A DNA stretch of 64,000 bases from Gaiella sp038230035 (lineage in GTDB: Bacteria > Actinomycetota > Thermoleophilia > Gaiellales > Gaiellaceae). Positions 1 to 7,228 of this stretch are shown piece after piece. The stretch lies in the NCBI GenBank assembly GCA_038230035.1, contig JBBRNX010000012.1, positions 30,704 to 94,703 of the forward strand. The letters run 5' to 3'. The translations under genes and the position numbers were made by a program. The first letter of the stretch is position 1. Each line of letters starts with the position of its first letter. The notes below the pieces were generated by a model. It ran no database searches. It saw only the letters and a list, made by a program, of their open reading frames with translations, and had not been told where the DNA came from.

Positions 1-77
1 TCGGCGGCGGGTTCGTCGCGGGCGGGCCTGATGGGATCGGGGAGACGGTCCTCGAGGATCTGCCGGAGCCGGAGGCG

Positions 78-941
78 ATGGAGACCGGGGCGGGGCTTGG
101 TGCGGATGCGGCACTCGAGTTCCGCAAGACGCTCGGGATGTTCGCCACCGGCGTCACGGTGATCACGACACAGTCGCAGGGACAGGTGCATGGCATGACG
201 GCGAACGCGTTCATGTCGGTGTCGCTGCGGCCGCCGCTCGTGCTCATCTCGGTGGATCGGCGAGCCCGGCTCAACCCGCTTCTGCGGGAGGGGGCGCGGT
301 ACGGGATCAGCGTGTTGGAGAGCCGCCAGTCCGGTCTCTCGGATCACTTCGCCGGGCGTGTGTCGGAGCGAGCGGAGGAACCGCGCTTCGAGATCGTGCG
401 CGACACGCCGCTTGTCGAGGGAGCACTGGCGCATCTCGTCGCGCGGGTCGTTCGCTCGTACTGGGGCGGTGACCACTCGCTCTTCCTGGGCCAGGTCGAG
501 TACGTGCGCTACGGCGAAGGCGAGCCGCTGCTGTTCCACAGCGGGCGGTACGAGCGAATTGCGGCGGATCCGCAATTGTTCTCGGCCTTGCCGGCTGAGC
601 TGCTCGAACCGATCCTTACGCGCGGCCAGGAGGCGACGTTCGGAATCGGTGAGACGCTGATGACCCGAGGCGAGAACGCAGACTCTCTGATGCTGATCAC
701 CGCCGGGTCGGTCGTGGTCGAGCGACCCGGTCGGCGGCTGACGCTCGGTGTCGGGGCTCTGGTCGGCGAGATCGAGGTGCTCGATCCCGGAGCAGGTCGC
801 CTGGCGACCATCACGGCGGAGGCCGAGACGATGTGCGTCGTCGTGGGGAGGGACGAGCTGCTCGCCGCCCTCGAAGGCAACCCGCGCGCCGCCATCGCCC
901 TGCTCGAGATCCTCTCCAGTCGCTTCCGCGAAACCGTCTAA
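78..941 (+). CDS. Flavin reductase domain fused to cyclic-nucleotide-binding domain
   Basis: Residues about 13-160 form a flavin reductase-like FMN-binding split barrel (FRKTLGMFATGVTVIT start, MTANAFMSVSLRPPLVLISV core, HSGRY end), the fold of the small reductase component of two-component flavin monooxygenases. Residues about 170-285 look like a cNMP-binding/CRP-type sensor barrel (LMTRGENADSLMLITAGSV, then GALVGEIEVLDPGAGRLATI), with no DNA-binding HTH after it. The reading frame is open to the left edge of the window without a stop, so the true start may lie upstream and another domain could precede; the ATG at 78 is only the first in-window choice. The fusion suggests ligand control of flavin supply; that is inference. 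Domain calls are secure, the function is not. Confidence 0.75.
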   Translation: METGAGLGADAALEFRKTLGMFATGVTVITTQSQGQVHGMTANAFMSVSLRPPLVLISVDRRARLNPLLREGARYGISVLESRQSGLSDHFAGRVSERAEEPRFEIVRDTPLVEGALAHLVARVVRSYWGGDHSLFLGQVEYVRYGEGEPLLFHSGRYERIAADPQLFSALPAELLEPILTRGQEATFGIGETLMTRGENADSLMLITAGSVVVERPGRRLTLGVGALVGEIEVLDPGAGRLATITAEAETMCVVVGRDELLAALEGNPRAAIALLEILSSRFRETV

Positions 942-1005
942 CGCTTCGCTAGACCGCCTCCGCCGGGCATGTCGCCGCGGAAACGGAAAGGCTGTGGAGC
1001 GATTA

Positions 1006-1863
1006 TCAGCCTAGGTCTGGGAGCTCCGCGAGCCACGGTGTGCGGTAGCCCGACTCGTCCCATAAGACCGGGAAGAACGACTCGTCGAGCGAGAGGTCAC
1101 CTCGCCGCCGGTAGCGCGAGTAGACGAGATCGACGTTCTGCTCGTGGAACCGCACCTCGACGGGAAGCATGTGCGAGACGAGCGCCATCCGCGCCACCTC
1201 GGCGTTCGTGTTCGGCGCCGAGCCGTGCCAGGTCAGCCCGTGGTGGAACGAACCGCCTCCGGCCTTCACCACGACGGGGACGATCTCCGGCTCGACATCC
1301 GCTGGCGCCGACGAACGCATCGGCGCAAGCCAGTCCTCCGGCGCGTGGAACTGCGAGCGCTCCGGCGGGGTGCGTGGCCAGCGGTGCGAGCCGCGGACGA
1401 ACTCGAGCGGCCCAGCGTCAGCGGTCGTGTCGTGGAGCGAGATCCAGCAGGTCGTCATTTCCGCGGGTACGAGGTAGTCGGCGTACGACGCGTCCTGGTG
1501 GAAGCCGATCGCCTTCGTCCCCGGCGGTTTCCATAGGACGTTGTCCTGCAAGAGCCGAATACCGCGGTAGCCCATCAGCTGTGCACACAAACGGCCGGTT
1601 TGCGCCGACAGCACTTGCGCGGCGATGATGTTGTCCGCGCGCCAGCCGTTGCAGATCTGTCGGGTCCTGTCTTCCGGGTCGCGCCCTCGTACCCAGTTGA
1701 CCTCATCTGGCTTGATGCCCGTCTCGTACTCGCCGTCGAACAACCGCTCGTAACGCTCGCGTAGACGCACGAGCGCTCCGTCGGAAACCAGCCCTTCCTC
1801 GACGATCAGGAAGCCGTCGCGATCGAACGCCGCGACCTGCTCGGTGGAGAACGCCTCGACCAC
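1006..1863 (-). CDS. Phytanoyl-CoA dioxygenase (PhyH) family Fe(II)/2-oxoglutarate oxygenase
   Basis: A 285-aa PhyH-family protein. The 2-His-1-carboxylate iron triad is visible as H122-x-D124 in FHQDASY and H213 in LTWHGSAPN, with an arginine (R225) for 2-oxoglutarate soon after. The start is the GTG at 1863, which overlaps the stop of the upstream DUF1989-GcvT gene by one base (TAGTG); the much longer open frame upstream is only a shadow of that gene. The family hydroxylates small substrates such as ectoine, phytanoyl-CoA or secondary metabolites. Translational coupling to a GcvT protein suggests a methylated or amine substrate, but the substrate cannot be read from the sequence. Confidence 0.85.
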   Translation of the reverse strand: MVEAFSTEQVAAFDRDGFLIVEEGLVSDGALVRLRERYERLFDGEYETGIKPDEVNWVRGRDPEDRTRQICNGWRADNIIAAQVLSAQTGRLCAQLMGYRGIRLLQDNVLWKPPGTKAIGFHQDASYADYLVPAEMTTCWISLHDTTADAGPLEFVRGSHRWPRTPPERSQFHAPEDWLAPMRSSAPADVEPEIVPVVVKAGGGSFHHGLTWHGSAPNTNAEVARMALVSHMLPVEVRFHEQNVDLVYSRYRRRGDLSLDESFFPVLWDESGYRTPWLAELPDLG

Positions 1864-4055
1864 TACGACCTGGGGCGGGATTTGTCCGGGTCGTAGAACG
1901 GGAAGCGAACGACCGTCGCCGGAATCCGCTTCTGGTGGCCGTCGAGCTTGCCGACCTCGACCTCCATTCCGAGCTCCGCGTAGCGAACGTTCATCCGGCA
2001 GAGCGCGATGTTCTTCTTCAGCACAGGCGAGCGCGTCCCGCTCGTCACGACGCCGACCTGCTGACGCCCGACGTGCACGCAGTCGCCGTGGCCGCCCGTC
2101 TCGTTCCCTTCCAGCTCGAGCCCTACCAGCACGCGCTGCGGATGCTCCCGCCGCTCGACGAGCGCATCGCGCCCAACAAAGTCGTCCTCCTTGTCCGCCG
2201 GCACCGTGAAGCCGATCCCGGCCTCGAACGGGTCGACCTGGTCGTCGAACTCGTAGCCGGCGAAGATCAGACCCGACTCGATGCGTAGCATGTCGAGCGC
2301 TTCGAGCCCGAGCGGGACGAGGCCCGCCGGCGCTCCCGCTTCCATCACCGCATCCCACACGGCGACCGCGTCCTTCGGGTGGCAGAACAGCTCATAGCCG
2401 AGCTCGCCGGAGTACCCCGTGCGTGACGCGATCAGTGGAACACCTTGCGGCCCCCCGAGACGCGCCACCGAGAAGCGGAACCATTTCAGCTCCGGGAACG
2501 GCGTTTGCGCCGGTGCCGTCCAGACGAACTGCGAGAGGATGTCGCGCGACGCAGGCCCTTGCACGGCGATGTTGTGCAGGTCGTCCGTCGACTCCTTCAC
2601 CCAGACGCGCAAGCCCAGCCGCGCGGCCTGCTCGCGGAGCCAGACCCCGTCGTAGTCGCTCGCGCCGACGAAGCGGAAGTTGTCCGCGCCGAGCCGGAAG
2701 ACCGTCCCGTCGTCGATCATCCCGCCGGTGTCCGTACACATCGCGGTGTAGACGACCTGGCCGACCGCAAGCCGGCGGATGTCGCGCGTCATCGTCGCCT
2801 GCAGCAGCGCCTCGGCGTCGGGCCCGAGGATCTCGAACTTGCGCAGCGGCGAGAGATCCATGACCGCCGCTTTCTCGCGGCAGGCCCAGTATTCGGCCAC
2901 CGAACCGAGATTGTCGTAGGAGCCAGGCAGCCAGTAGCCGTTGTACTCGGTGAAGCGCGCGGTCAGCTCAGCGGTGCGCGTCTGGAACGCCGTCTCCTTC
3001 GTCAGCTTCAACTCCGCGGCCGGCGTGACGCGGTGCGCGATGGCCCTCGAGAAGGTCTCTTTCGCGGGATAGACGCGGACGTGTACCTCCGTCGGGTTCC
3101 ACGCGTTGGCGGCGTCGATGTCGTCAGGGCAGGCGCTCGAGAGACAGACGAGGTCGGTCATCGCGCGGAGCAGCACGTAGTCGCCTGGTCGCGACCACGG
3201 CTCATCCGTCGAGTACACGTTGTGCGCGTCGAACGACGTGTTGTAGAAGAAGTTGATCGCCGGCCAGCCCTTGCGCGGCTCGATCGTGTACGGCAAGAGC
3301 TGGCCGTTGAAGTTGTCGGAGCAGTTGACGTGGCCGAAGTAGCCCATGTCCTCGTAGTACTTCGCCGTGCAGGCGAGGCCGAACGTGTCGTGGCGGCCGA
3401 CCGTGTCACGGACGACCTCCACGAGCGGCCTGAGATCCGTGGTGAAGAACTTCGAGTAGAGGCCGGGTTGCGGATAGGCACGACCCATCAGCGACCGGGT
3501 CGCCGTCGCATCGAGCCCCCGCTCGCGACCGGCCTGGAGCTCGTCCGAGTCGAACGCGAGGAAGTCCGAGCACTGGCGGCCACGCACGTCGATCACCTGG
3601 ATGTACTCGCCTGCCTTCACCTCGTAGGCGAGTGCGGACGCGCGGTCGACCTGGAAGTCGAGGCGAGGATCGGCGAGGGGTGTCGGCAGCGCCGGCTCGA
3701 GGTCCGCCCTCGGCGTTGCGCGCCGCAGCTCGAGCTGGAGATCGGTTGCAGGCACGCCTCCCTCGACGACGGAGCCACCGTCCGGAACGGTCACGGATAC
3801 CGTCGCGGCACGCGTTGCATCGAACGATTCCTCGGCGCCCGCCACGGTCTCGGGCCCGAACAGGTCAGCGGTCAACTCGAGCTCATCCGACACGAGCAGC
3901 GCACGCTGCCCGCCCTGGACGTCGCGAACCGTCAGCCGGTCGCCCGCTTCGAGCGCGACGACCGTCGTCGCGCCCGGAGCAACCCGGTAGGTCTCGCGTG
4001 TCGGGTCGTACGGGACGAGGCCGGGGACGAGCAGGCGCGGACGCGCGAGCGACAC
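1863..4055 (-). CDS. DUF1989 domain fused to GcvT-type aminomethyltransferase
   Basis: A 730-aa fusion. The N-terminal about 360 residues are a DUF1989 (urea-carboxylase-associated) domain: QVIDVRGRQCSDFLAFD and the conserved HVNCSDNFN block are present. Residues from about 375 are a folate-binding GcvT/aminomethyltransferase domain (VMDLSPLRKFEILGPDAEALL, then ASRTGYSGELGYELF and LGLEALDMLRIESGL) ending in the C-terminal GcvT barrel. GcvT relatives move a methyl or methylene from an amine or sulfonium onto tetrahydrofolate (glycine cleavage T, dimethylglycine dehydrogenase, DmdA). It is followed with 1-nt overlap by PhyH and preceded by an acyl-CoA dehydrogenase 3 nt away, so the three form one operon. 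The substrate is unknown; a C1-yielding demethylation is the inference. Confidence 0.85.
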   Translation of the reverse strand: MSLARPRLLVPGLVPYDPTRETYRVAPGATTVVALEAGDRLTVRDVQGGQRALLVSDELELTADLFGPETVAGAEESFDATRAATVSVTVPDGGSVVEGGVPATDLQLELRRATPRADLEPALPTPLADPRLDFQVDRASALAYEVKAGEYIQVIDVRGRQCSDFLAFDSDELQAGRERGLDATATRSLMGRAYPQPGLYSKFFTTDLRPLVEVVRDTVGRHDTFGLACTAKYYEDMGYFGHVNCSDNFNGQLLPYTIEPRKGWPAINFFYNTSFDAHNVYSTDEPWSRPGDYVLLRAMTDLVCLSSACPDDIDAANAWNPTEVHVRVYPAKETFSRAIAHRVTPAAELKLTKETAFQTRTAELTARFTEYNGYWLPGSYDNLGSVAEYWACREKAAVMDLSPLRKFEILGPDAEALLQATMTRDIRRLAVGQVVYTAMCTDTGGMIDDGTVFRLGADNFRFVGASDYDGVWLREQAARLGLRVWVKESTDDLHNIAVQGPASRDILSQFVWTAPAQTPFPELKWFRFSVARLGGPQGVPLIASRTGYSGELGYELFCHPKDAVAVWDAVMEAGAPAGLVPLGLEALDMLRIESGLIFAGYEFDDQVDPFEAGIGFTVPADKEDDFVGRDALVERREHPQRVLVGLELEGNETGGHGDCVHVGRQQVGVVTSGTRSPVLKKNIALCRMNVRYAELGMEVEVGKLDGHQKRIPATVVRFPFYDPDKSRPRS

Positions 4056-4058
4056 GGG

Positions 4059-5462
4059 CTAGCCGGCCTTCGCCGGCTCCTTCGCCTCGGCCTCGGTCGC
4101 CTCGGCTATCAGCTGCTCGGCTAGCTCGCGCTTTCCGGCTGCGTCGAGCTTCTTGACCTCGTTCTCGACGGCGCGGCGGTTGTAGGTCTGGTTCCAGTAG
4201 TCGAGCGACTCGAAGCCGAGGAGGACAGCCTTGCCGACGAACTGGCGCAGCACCTCGTTCGTCGGGCCCATCACCCAGCCGGCCTTGGCGTCGCGGAGAT
4301 AGCGCTCGAGCTCCATGTCGCGCTTGTAGCCGGAGCCGCCGCAGGCGTGCAGCATCTTGTCGACGACGTGCGCGGTGTTCTTCGCCGCCTCGAACTTGAT
4401 CTGCCAGAGCCAGTGGAGGAAGTCGGCGCGGGCGGTCTCGCCCGGGGCGAGGACCGTCGTGTTGTTCGCGGTCGCCGTGTCGCAGGCCTGTGCAACCGAG
4501 TAGCCGAAAAGACGGCAGGCGTTCGTATCCATCACGGCCTCGCCGACGTAGTCCTGGATCGTCGGGTAATCGGCGACCCGCATGCCGACGTCGACGTGCT
4601 TCTTCCGCGTGGTGTGCCGCTTCGCGATGTCGATGGCGCCCATTGCGATGCCGTTCCACACCGACGAGGAGCCGATCAGGAACCACGGGTCGACCGCTTC
4701 GTCGTTCGACGATGCACCATCGCCGACCGGGCCGACGAGCTGTTCGCCGGGGATCTCGACGTTGTCGACCTGGATCGGTCCCGACTGGTTGCCGCGTAGC
4801 CCGAGCGCGTCCCAGAGCGACGGCTGCGACTGGACATCGTCGCCGTCGATGACGAACACCGACAGGTCGTCGTAGCCGGTGAAATCGGGGCTCGTCGTCT
4901 GGACGACGTAGAAGTCGGCGAAACCGCCGGACGTCGTCCACGACGCCTTCTTGCGCACCTTGTAGCCGCCATTCGACTTCTCGGCGCCCGACGAGACGGG
5001 GTACCAGAAGTGCGAGCCGGTCTCGGGATCCGAGTAGGAGAGGGTGCCGATCTTGCCGCTGTTGAGCGGGCGGATGTACTTGTCGATCAGCTCGGGCGTC
5101 GGGCGCAGCATGATCGCCGCCACGGCGCCGGTGTGCATGACGTAACACATCGCGGTCGACGCGCAGCCGTAGCGCGCGATCGTCTCGCAGGTCATGGCGA
5201 AGGCAACGTGGTTCTCGCCGAGCCCGCCGTACTCCTCAGGCACGCAGAGCGCGAGGAAGCCGTGCTCGCCGAGCAGCTCCAGGTTGCGGCGCGGATACAA
5301 GAGCTCGTCGTCGGAGCGCTTCGCGTTCGCGCGGAGCTCCTTCTCGCAGAGCTCGATCAGCGTCGCGCGGAGCTCTTTCTGACGATCGGTCAGAACCCAG
5401 TCAGGGTCCCATTCGTAGCCGAGACCCCAAAACGGCTCGGATCCCCACAGCTTCTCGGACAT
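4059..5462 (-). CDS. Acyl-CoA dehydrogenase family protein with altered catalytic loop
   Basis: A 467-aa flavoprotein of the acyl-CoA dehydrogenase fold (residues 30-410): helical N-terminal domain, LCVPEEYGGLG, the FAD/substrate beta domain (KKASWTTSGGFADFYVV) and LHACGGSGYKRDMELERYLRDAK. The ATG at 5462 is chosen because GGAGGAG sits just upstream; a TTG four codons earlier overlaps that site. The loop that in medium-chain enzymes reads YEGT, with Glu as catalytic base, reads VMGPT here (about 398-401), so the base is absent at that place. Some family members (isovaleryl-CoA type) keep the base elsewhere. It heads the operon with the DUF1989-GcvT and PhyH genes. A TACGAT -10-like box lies at 5499-5504 on this strand. 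Confidence 0.85.
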   Translation of the reverse strand: MSEKLWGSEPFWGLGYEWDPDWVLTDRQKELRATLIELCEKELRANAKRSDDELLYPRRNLELLGEHGFLALCVPEEYGGLGENHVAFAMTCETIARYGCASTAMCYVMHTGAVAAIMLRPTPELIDKYIRPLNSGKIGTLSYSDPETGSHFWYPVSSGAEKSNGGYKVRKKASWTTSGGFADFYVVQTTSPDFTGYDDLSVFVIDGDDVQSQPSLWDALGLRGNQSGPIQVDNVEIPGEQLVGPVGDGASSNDEAVDPWFLIGSSSVWNGIAMGAIDIAKRHTTRKKHVDVGMRVADYPTIQDYVGEAVMDTNACRLFGYSVAQACDTATANNTTVLAPGETARADFLHWLWQIKFEAAKNTAHVVDKMLHACGGSGYKRDMELERYLRDAKAGWVMGPTNEVLRQFVGKAVLLGFESLDYWNQTYNRRAVENEVKKLDAAGKRELAEQLIAEATEAEAKEPAKAG

Positions 5463-5559
5463 GCACTCCTCCAACGGTCGGGTCGACTCTCGCGGGCCAT
5501 CGTATGCCCTCGCGTGGGGGCTGCGCCAGACGAGCGCACGGCGATTTCCGCTGCGGCAA

Positions 5560-6270
5560 TTAGCCGGCTACGACGCTGTCGAGCCAGCGCTCGAACAGCG
5601 AGCGGCCGTGCTGGAGCATCTCGCCAGAGCGCTCTTCGATCCGTCGCATGAAGTCGCCGGCCGACCCGGGCCCGAGCGTCCGCTCCAGTGACGCCGTGTA
5701 GGCGGGCACATCCGCCCACTCGCGCGCCATCGCGGGTGAGACCTCGAGGTGGAACTGGACGCCGTAGGCGCGGTCGAAGCGGAACGCCTGGTTCGGATAT
5801 ACGGGTGAGCCCGCTAGTCGGACGGCGTTTTCCGGAAGGTCGAACGTGTCGCCGTGCCATTGCAGCGTGACGAGATCGTCAGGCGCCTCGGCGAAGACCG
5901 GGTCGGTGCGGCCTTCGGGCGTGATCTCGACCGGGAGTAAGCCGACCTCGGGGGTCGATCCGGCGTAGGTGCGGGCGCCGAGGCTCGCCGCGAGGAGCTG
6001 CACCCCGAGGCACACACCCCAGAACGGCATGCCCGCGCGGACGGCCTCTCCGATCAGGCGCTTTTCGCCAGTCAGCCAGGGGAGCGAGGCATCGTCGTTC
6101 GCGGACATCGGCCCGCCCATGGCGACGATTGCGTCGAACTCGCGCCAGTCGGGGAGCGGCTCGCCTTCGTCGAGCTCAACGCGGTGGAGCGAAGCGCCGC
6201 GCTCGACGAGCACGTCCTCGTACACGCCGGGCGGCTCGCACGCGATGTGCTGGAGAACGAGAACGCGCAT
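5560..6270 (-). CDS. Class I glutamine amidotransferase-like protein (GMP-synthase type)
   Basis: A 236-aa stand-alone class I glutamine amidotransferase domain. The nucleophile elbow is GVCLGVQLLA (Cys about 88) and the partner His-Glu lie in YGVQFHLEV. An oxyanion-strand MGGPMSAND motif is also present. Stand-alone members of this group include gamma-glutamyl hydrolase-like and carnitine/GMP-synthase-like enzymes; the acceptor is unknown. Its ATG overlaps the stop of the upstream GNAT gene by one base (TGATG), so VOC, GNAT and this gene form one operon. Confidence 0.8.
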   Translation of the reverse strand: MRVLVLQHIACEPPGVYEDVLVERGASLHRVELDEGEPLPDWREFDAIVAMGGPMSANDDASLPWLTGEKRLIGEAVRAGMPFWGVCLGVQLLAASLGARTYAGSTPEVGLLPVEITPEGRTDPVFAEAPDDLVTLQWHGDTFDLPENAVRLAGSPVYPNQAFRFDRAYGVQFHLEVSPAMAREWADVPAYTASLERTLGPGSAGDFMRRIEERSGEMLQHGRSLFERWLDSVVAG

Positions 6271-6759
6271 CAGCTATCGAGCAACTGGAAGTAGCGGGCG
6301 ATTGGTAGGAGCGTGAACCCCGACGCTGTGTATGCCGCGCGGGCGGGTGCGTGGCCGGGATCGCCCCCGGTCTCGACCACCGCGATGTCCATGCCGTGGC
6401 GGCGCATGTGGTCGAGCGCGGAGGTCGTCAACCGGCCTCCGATGCCGCGCCGCTGGTAGTCGGGGTCGACTCCGATGATGTCGATCACACCCATGCGTTC
6501 GTGGTAGGCGTTGAGCGCGACCGACCGCAACGAACCCGACCGGACGCCCGTCCTCGACGGCTACGAAGACCTGTCGCTCGTCATTGGTGCAGCTGGATCT
6601 AACCGCCTCGGCCTGACTCGCCTTCCAGTCGGGGTGCAGCCGGTGGAAAACCGCATCGCCAAGTACGACGCGCAGGGAGGCATACACGTCAGCCCATGCT
6701 CGGATCGAGAACTCAACTAGTGCGGGAAGGTCATCCTCCTGGAATTCTCTGATTGTCAT
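6270..6759 (-). pseudogene. GNAT acetyltransferase, frameshifted by a 4-bp tandem duplication
   Basis: The N-terminal half (MTIREFQEDDLPALVEF to RPVGFVAV) and the C-terminal half (LNAYHERMGVIDIIGVDP, then the acetyl-CoA loop QRRGIGGRL) lie in different frames. The junction holds GACCGACC at 6519-6526, a perfect two-fold repeat of four bases. Removing one copy restores a continuous 161-aa GNAT of normal length, reading FVAVALNAYHER across the junction. The gene starts with an ATGA overlap with the VOC gene and ends overlapping the amidotransferase gene. It is either a recent pseudogene, a slippage-switchable gene or an assembly error. Confidence 0.8.
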
Positions 6760-7184
6760 TGCGCGGAAGTCGAGGCGGCGTAGCCGCGCTCCTGGATGAC
6801 CCACGTGTTGCCGTCCGGGTCTTCGAAGTTGGCGAACGAGTTGTAGTCTGTTCGGGCGGGATCCGGCCCGGGTGTCCAGCCGTCTTGGCCGAGGTGACGA
6901 ACCTCGCTCACATCGACCCCGCGTGCGACGAGCTCTTCGCGTGCCGCGACGATGTCCGAGACGACGAGATGCATGCCCCGCACCGAGCCGGGCTCCGCGT
7001 CGGTGATCCCTGTTCCGAAGGAGATCGAACACGCCGATCCAGGCGGATCGAGCTGGACCACGCGGAAGCTGTCCCCGGCCCGGTGGTCGACGTGCAGCGC
7101 GAAGCCGGCCTGCTCGACGTAGAAGGCCTTGGCACGGTCGACGTCCGTCACAGGGATCAGAACGAGTTCGAGCTTCAAATCCAC
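6756..7184 (-). CDS. VOC/glyoxalase-family protein
   Basis: A 142-aa vicinal-oxygen-chelate protein: LELVLIPVTDVDRAKAFYVE opens the first beta-alpha-beta-beta-beta module, MHLVVSDIVAAREELVARG the second, and FEDPDGNTWVIQER closes it. Members are dioxygenases, glyoxalases or binding proteins; substrate not identifiable. The GTG at 7184 is preferred (a TTG three codons earlier is possible); upstream in-frame sequence is not family-like. Its stop overlaps the ATG of the GNAT gene (ATGA), so it heads a three-gene operon. Confidence 0.8.
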   Translation of the reverse strand: MDLKLELVLIPVTDVDRAKAFYVEQAGFALHVDHRAGDSFRVVQLDPPGSACSISFGTGITDAEPGSVRGMHLVVSDIVAAREELVARGVDVSEVRHLGQDGWTPGPDPARTDYNSFANFEDPDGNTWVIQERGYAASTSAQ

Positions 7185-7228
7185 GGAGTGCAACGTACTA
7201 GCTGGCTCCGCGCCCGGTCGGAGGATCA

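Noticed and set aside
2445..4124. 559-codon plus-strand open frame
   Set aside because: It is antisense to the DUF1989-GcvT gene, with arginine/valine/glutamate-biased composition typical of a GC-rich shadow and no family motifs.
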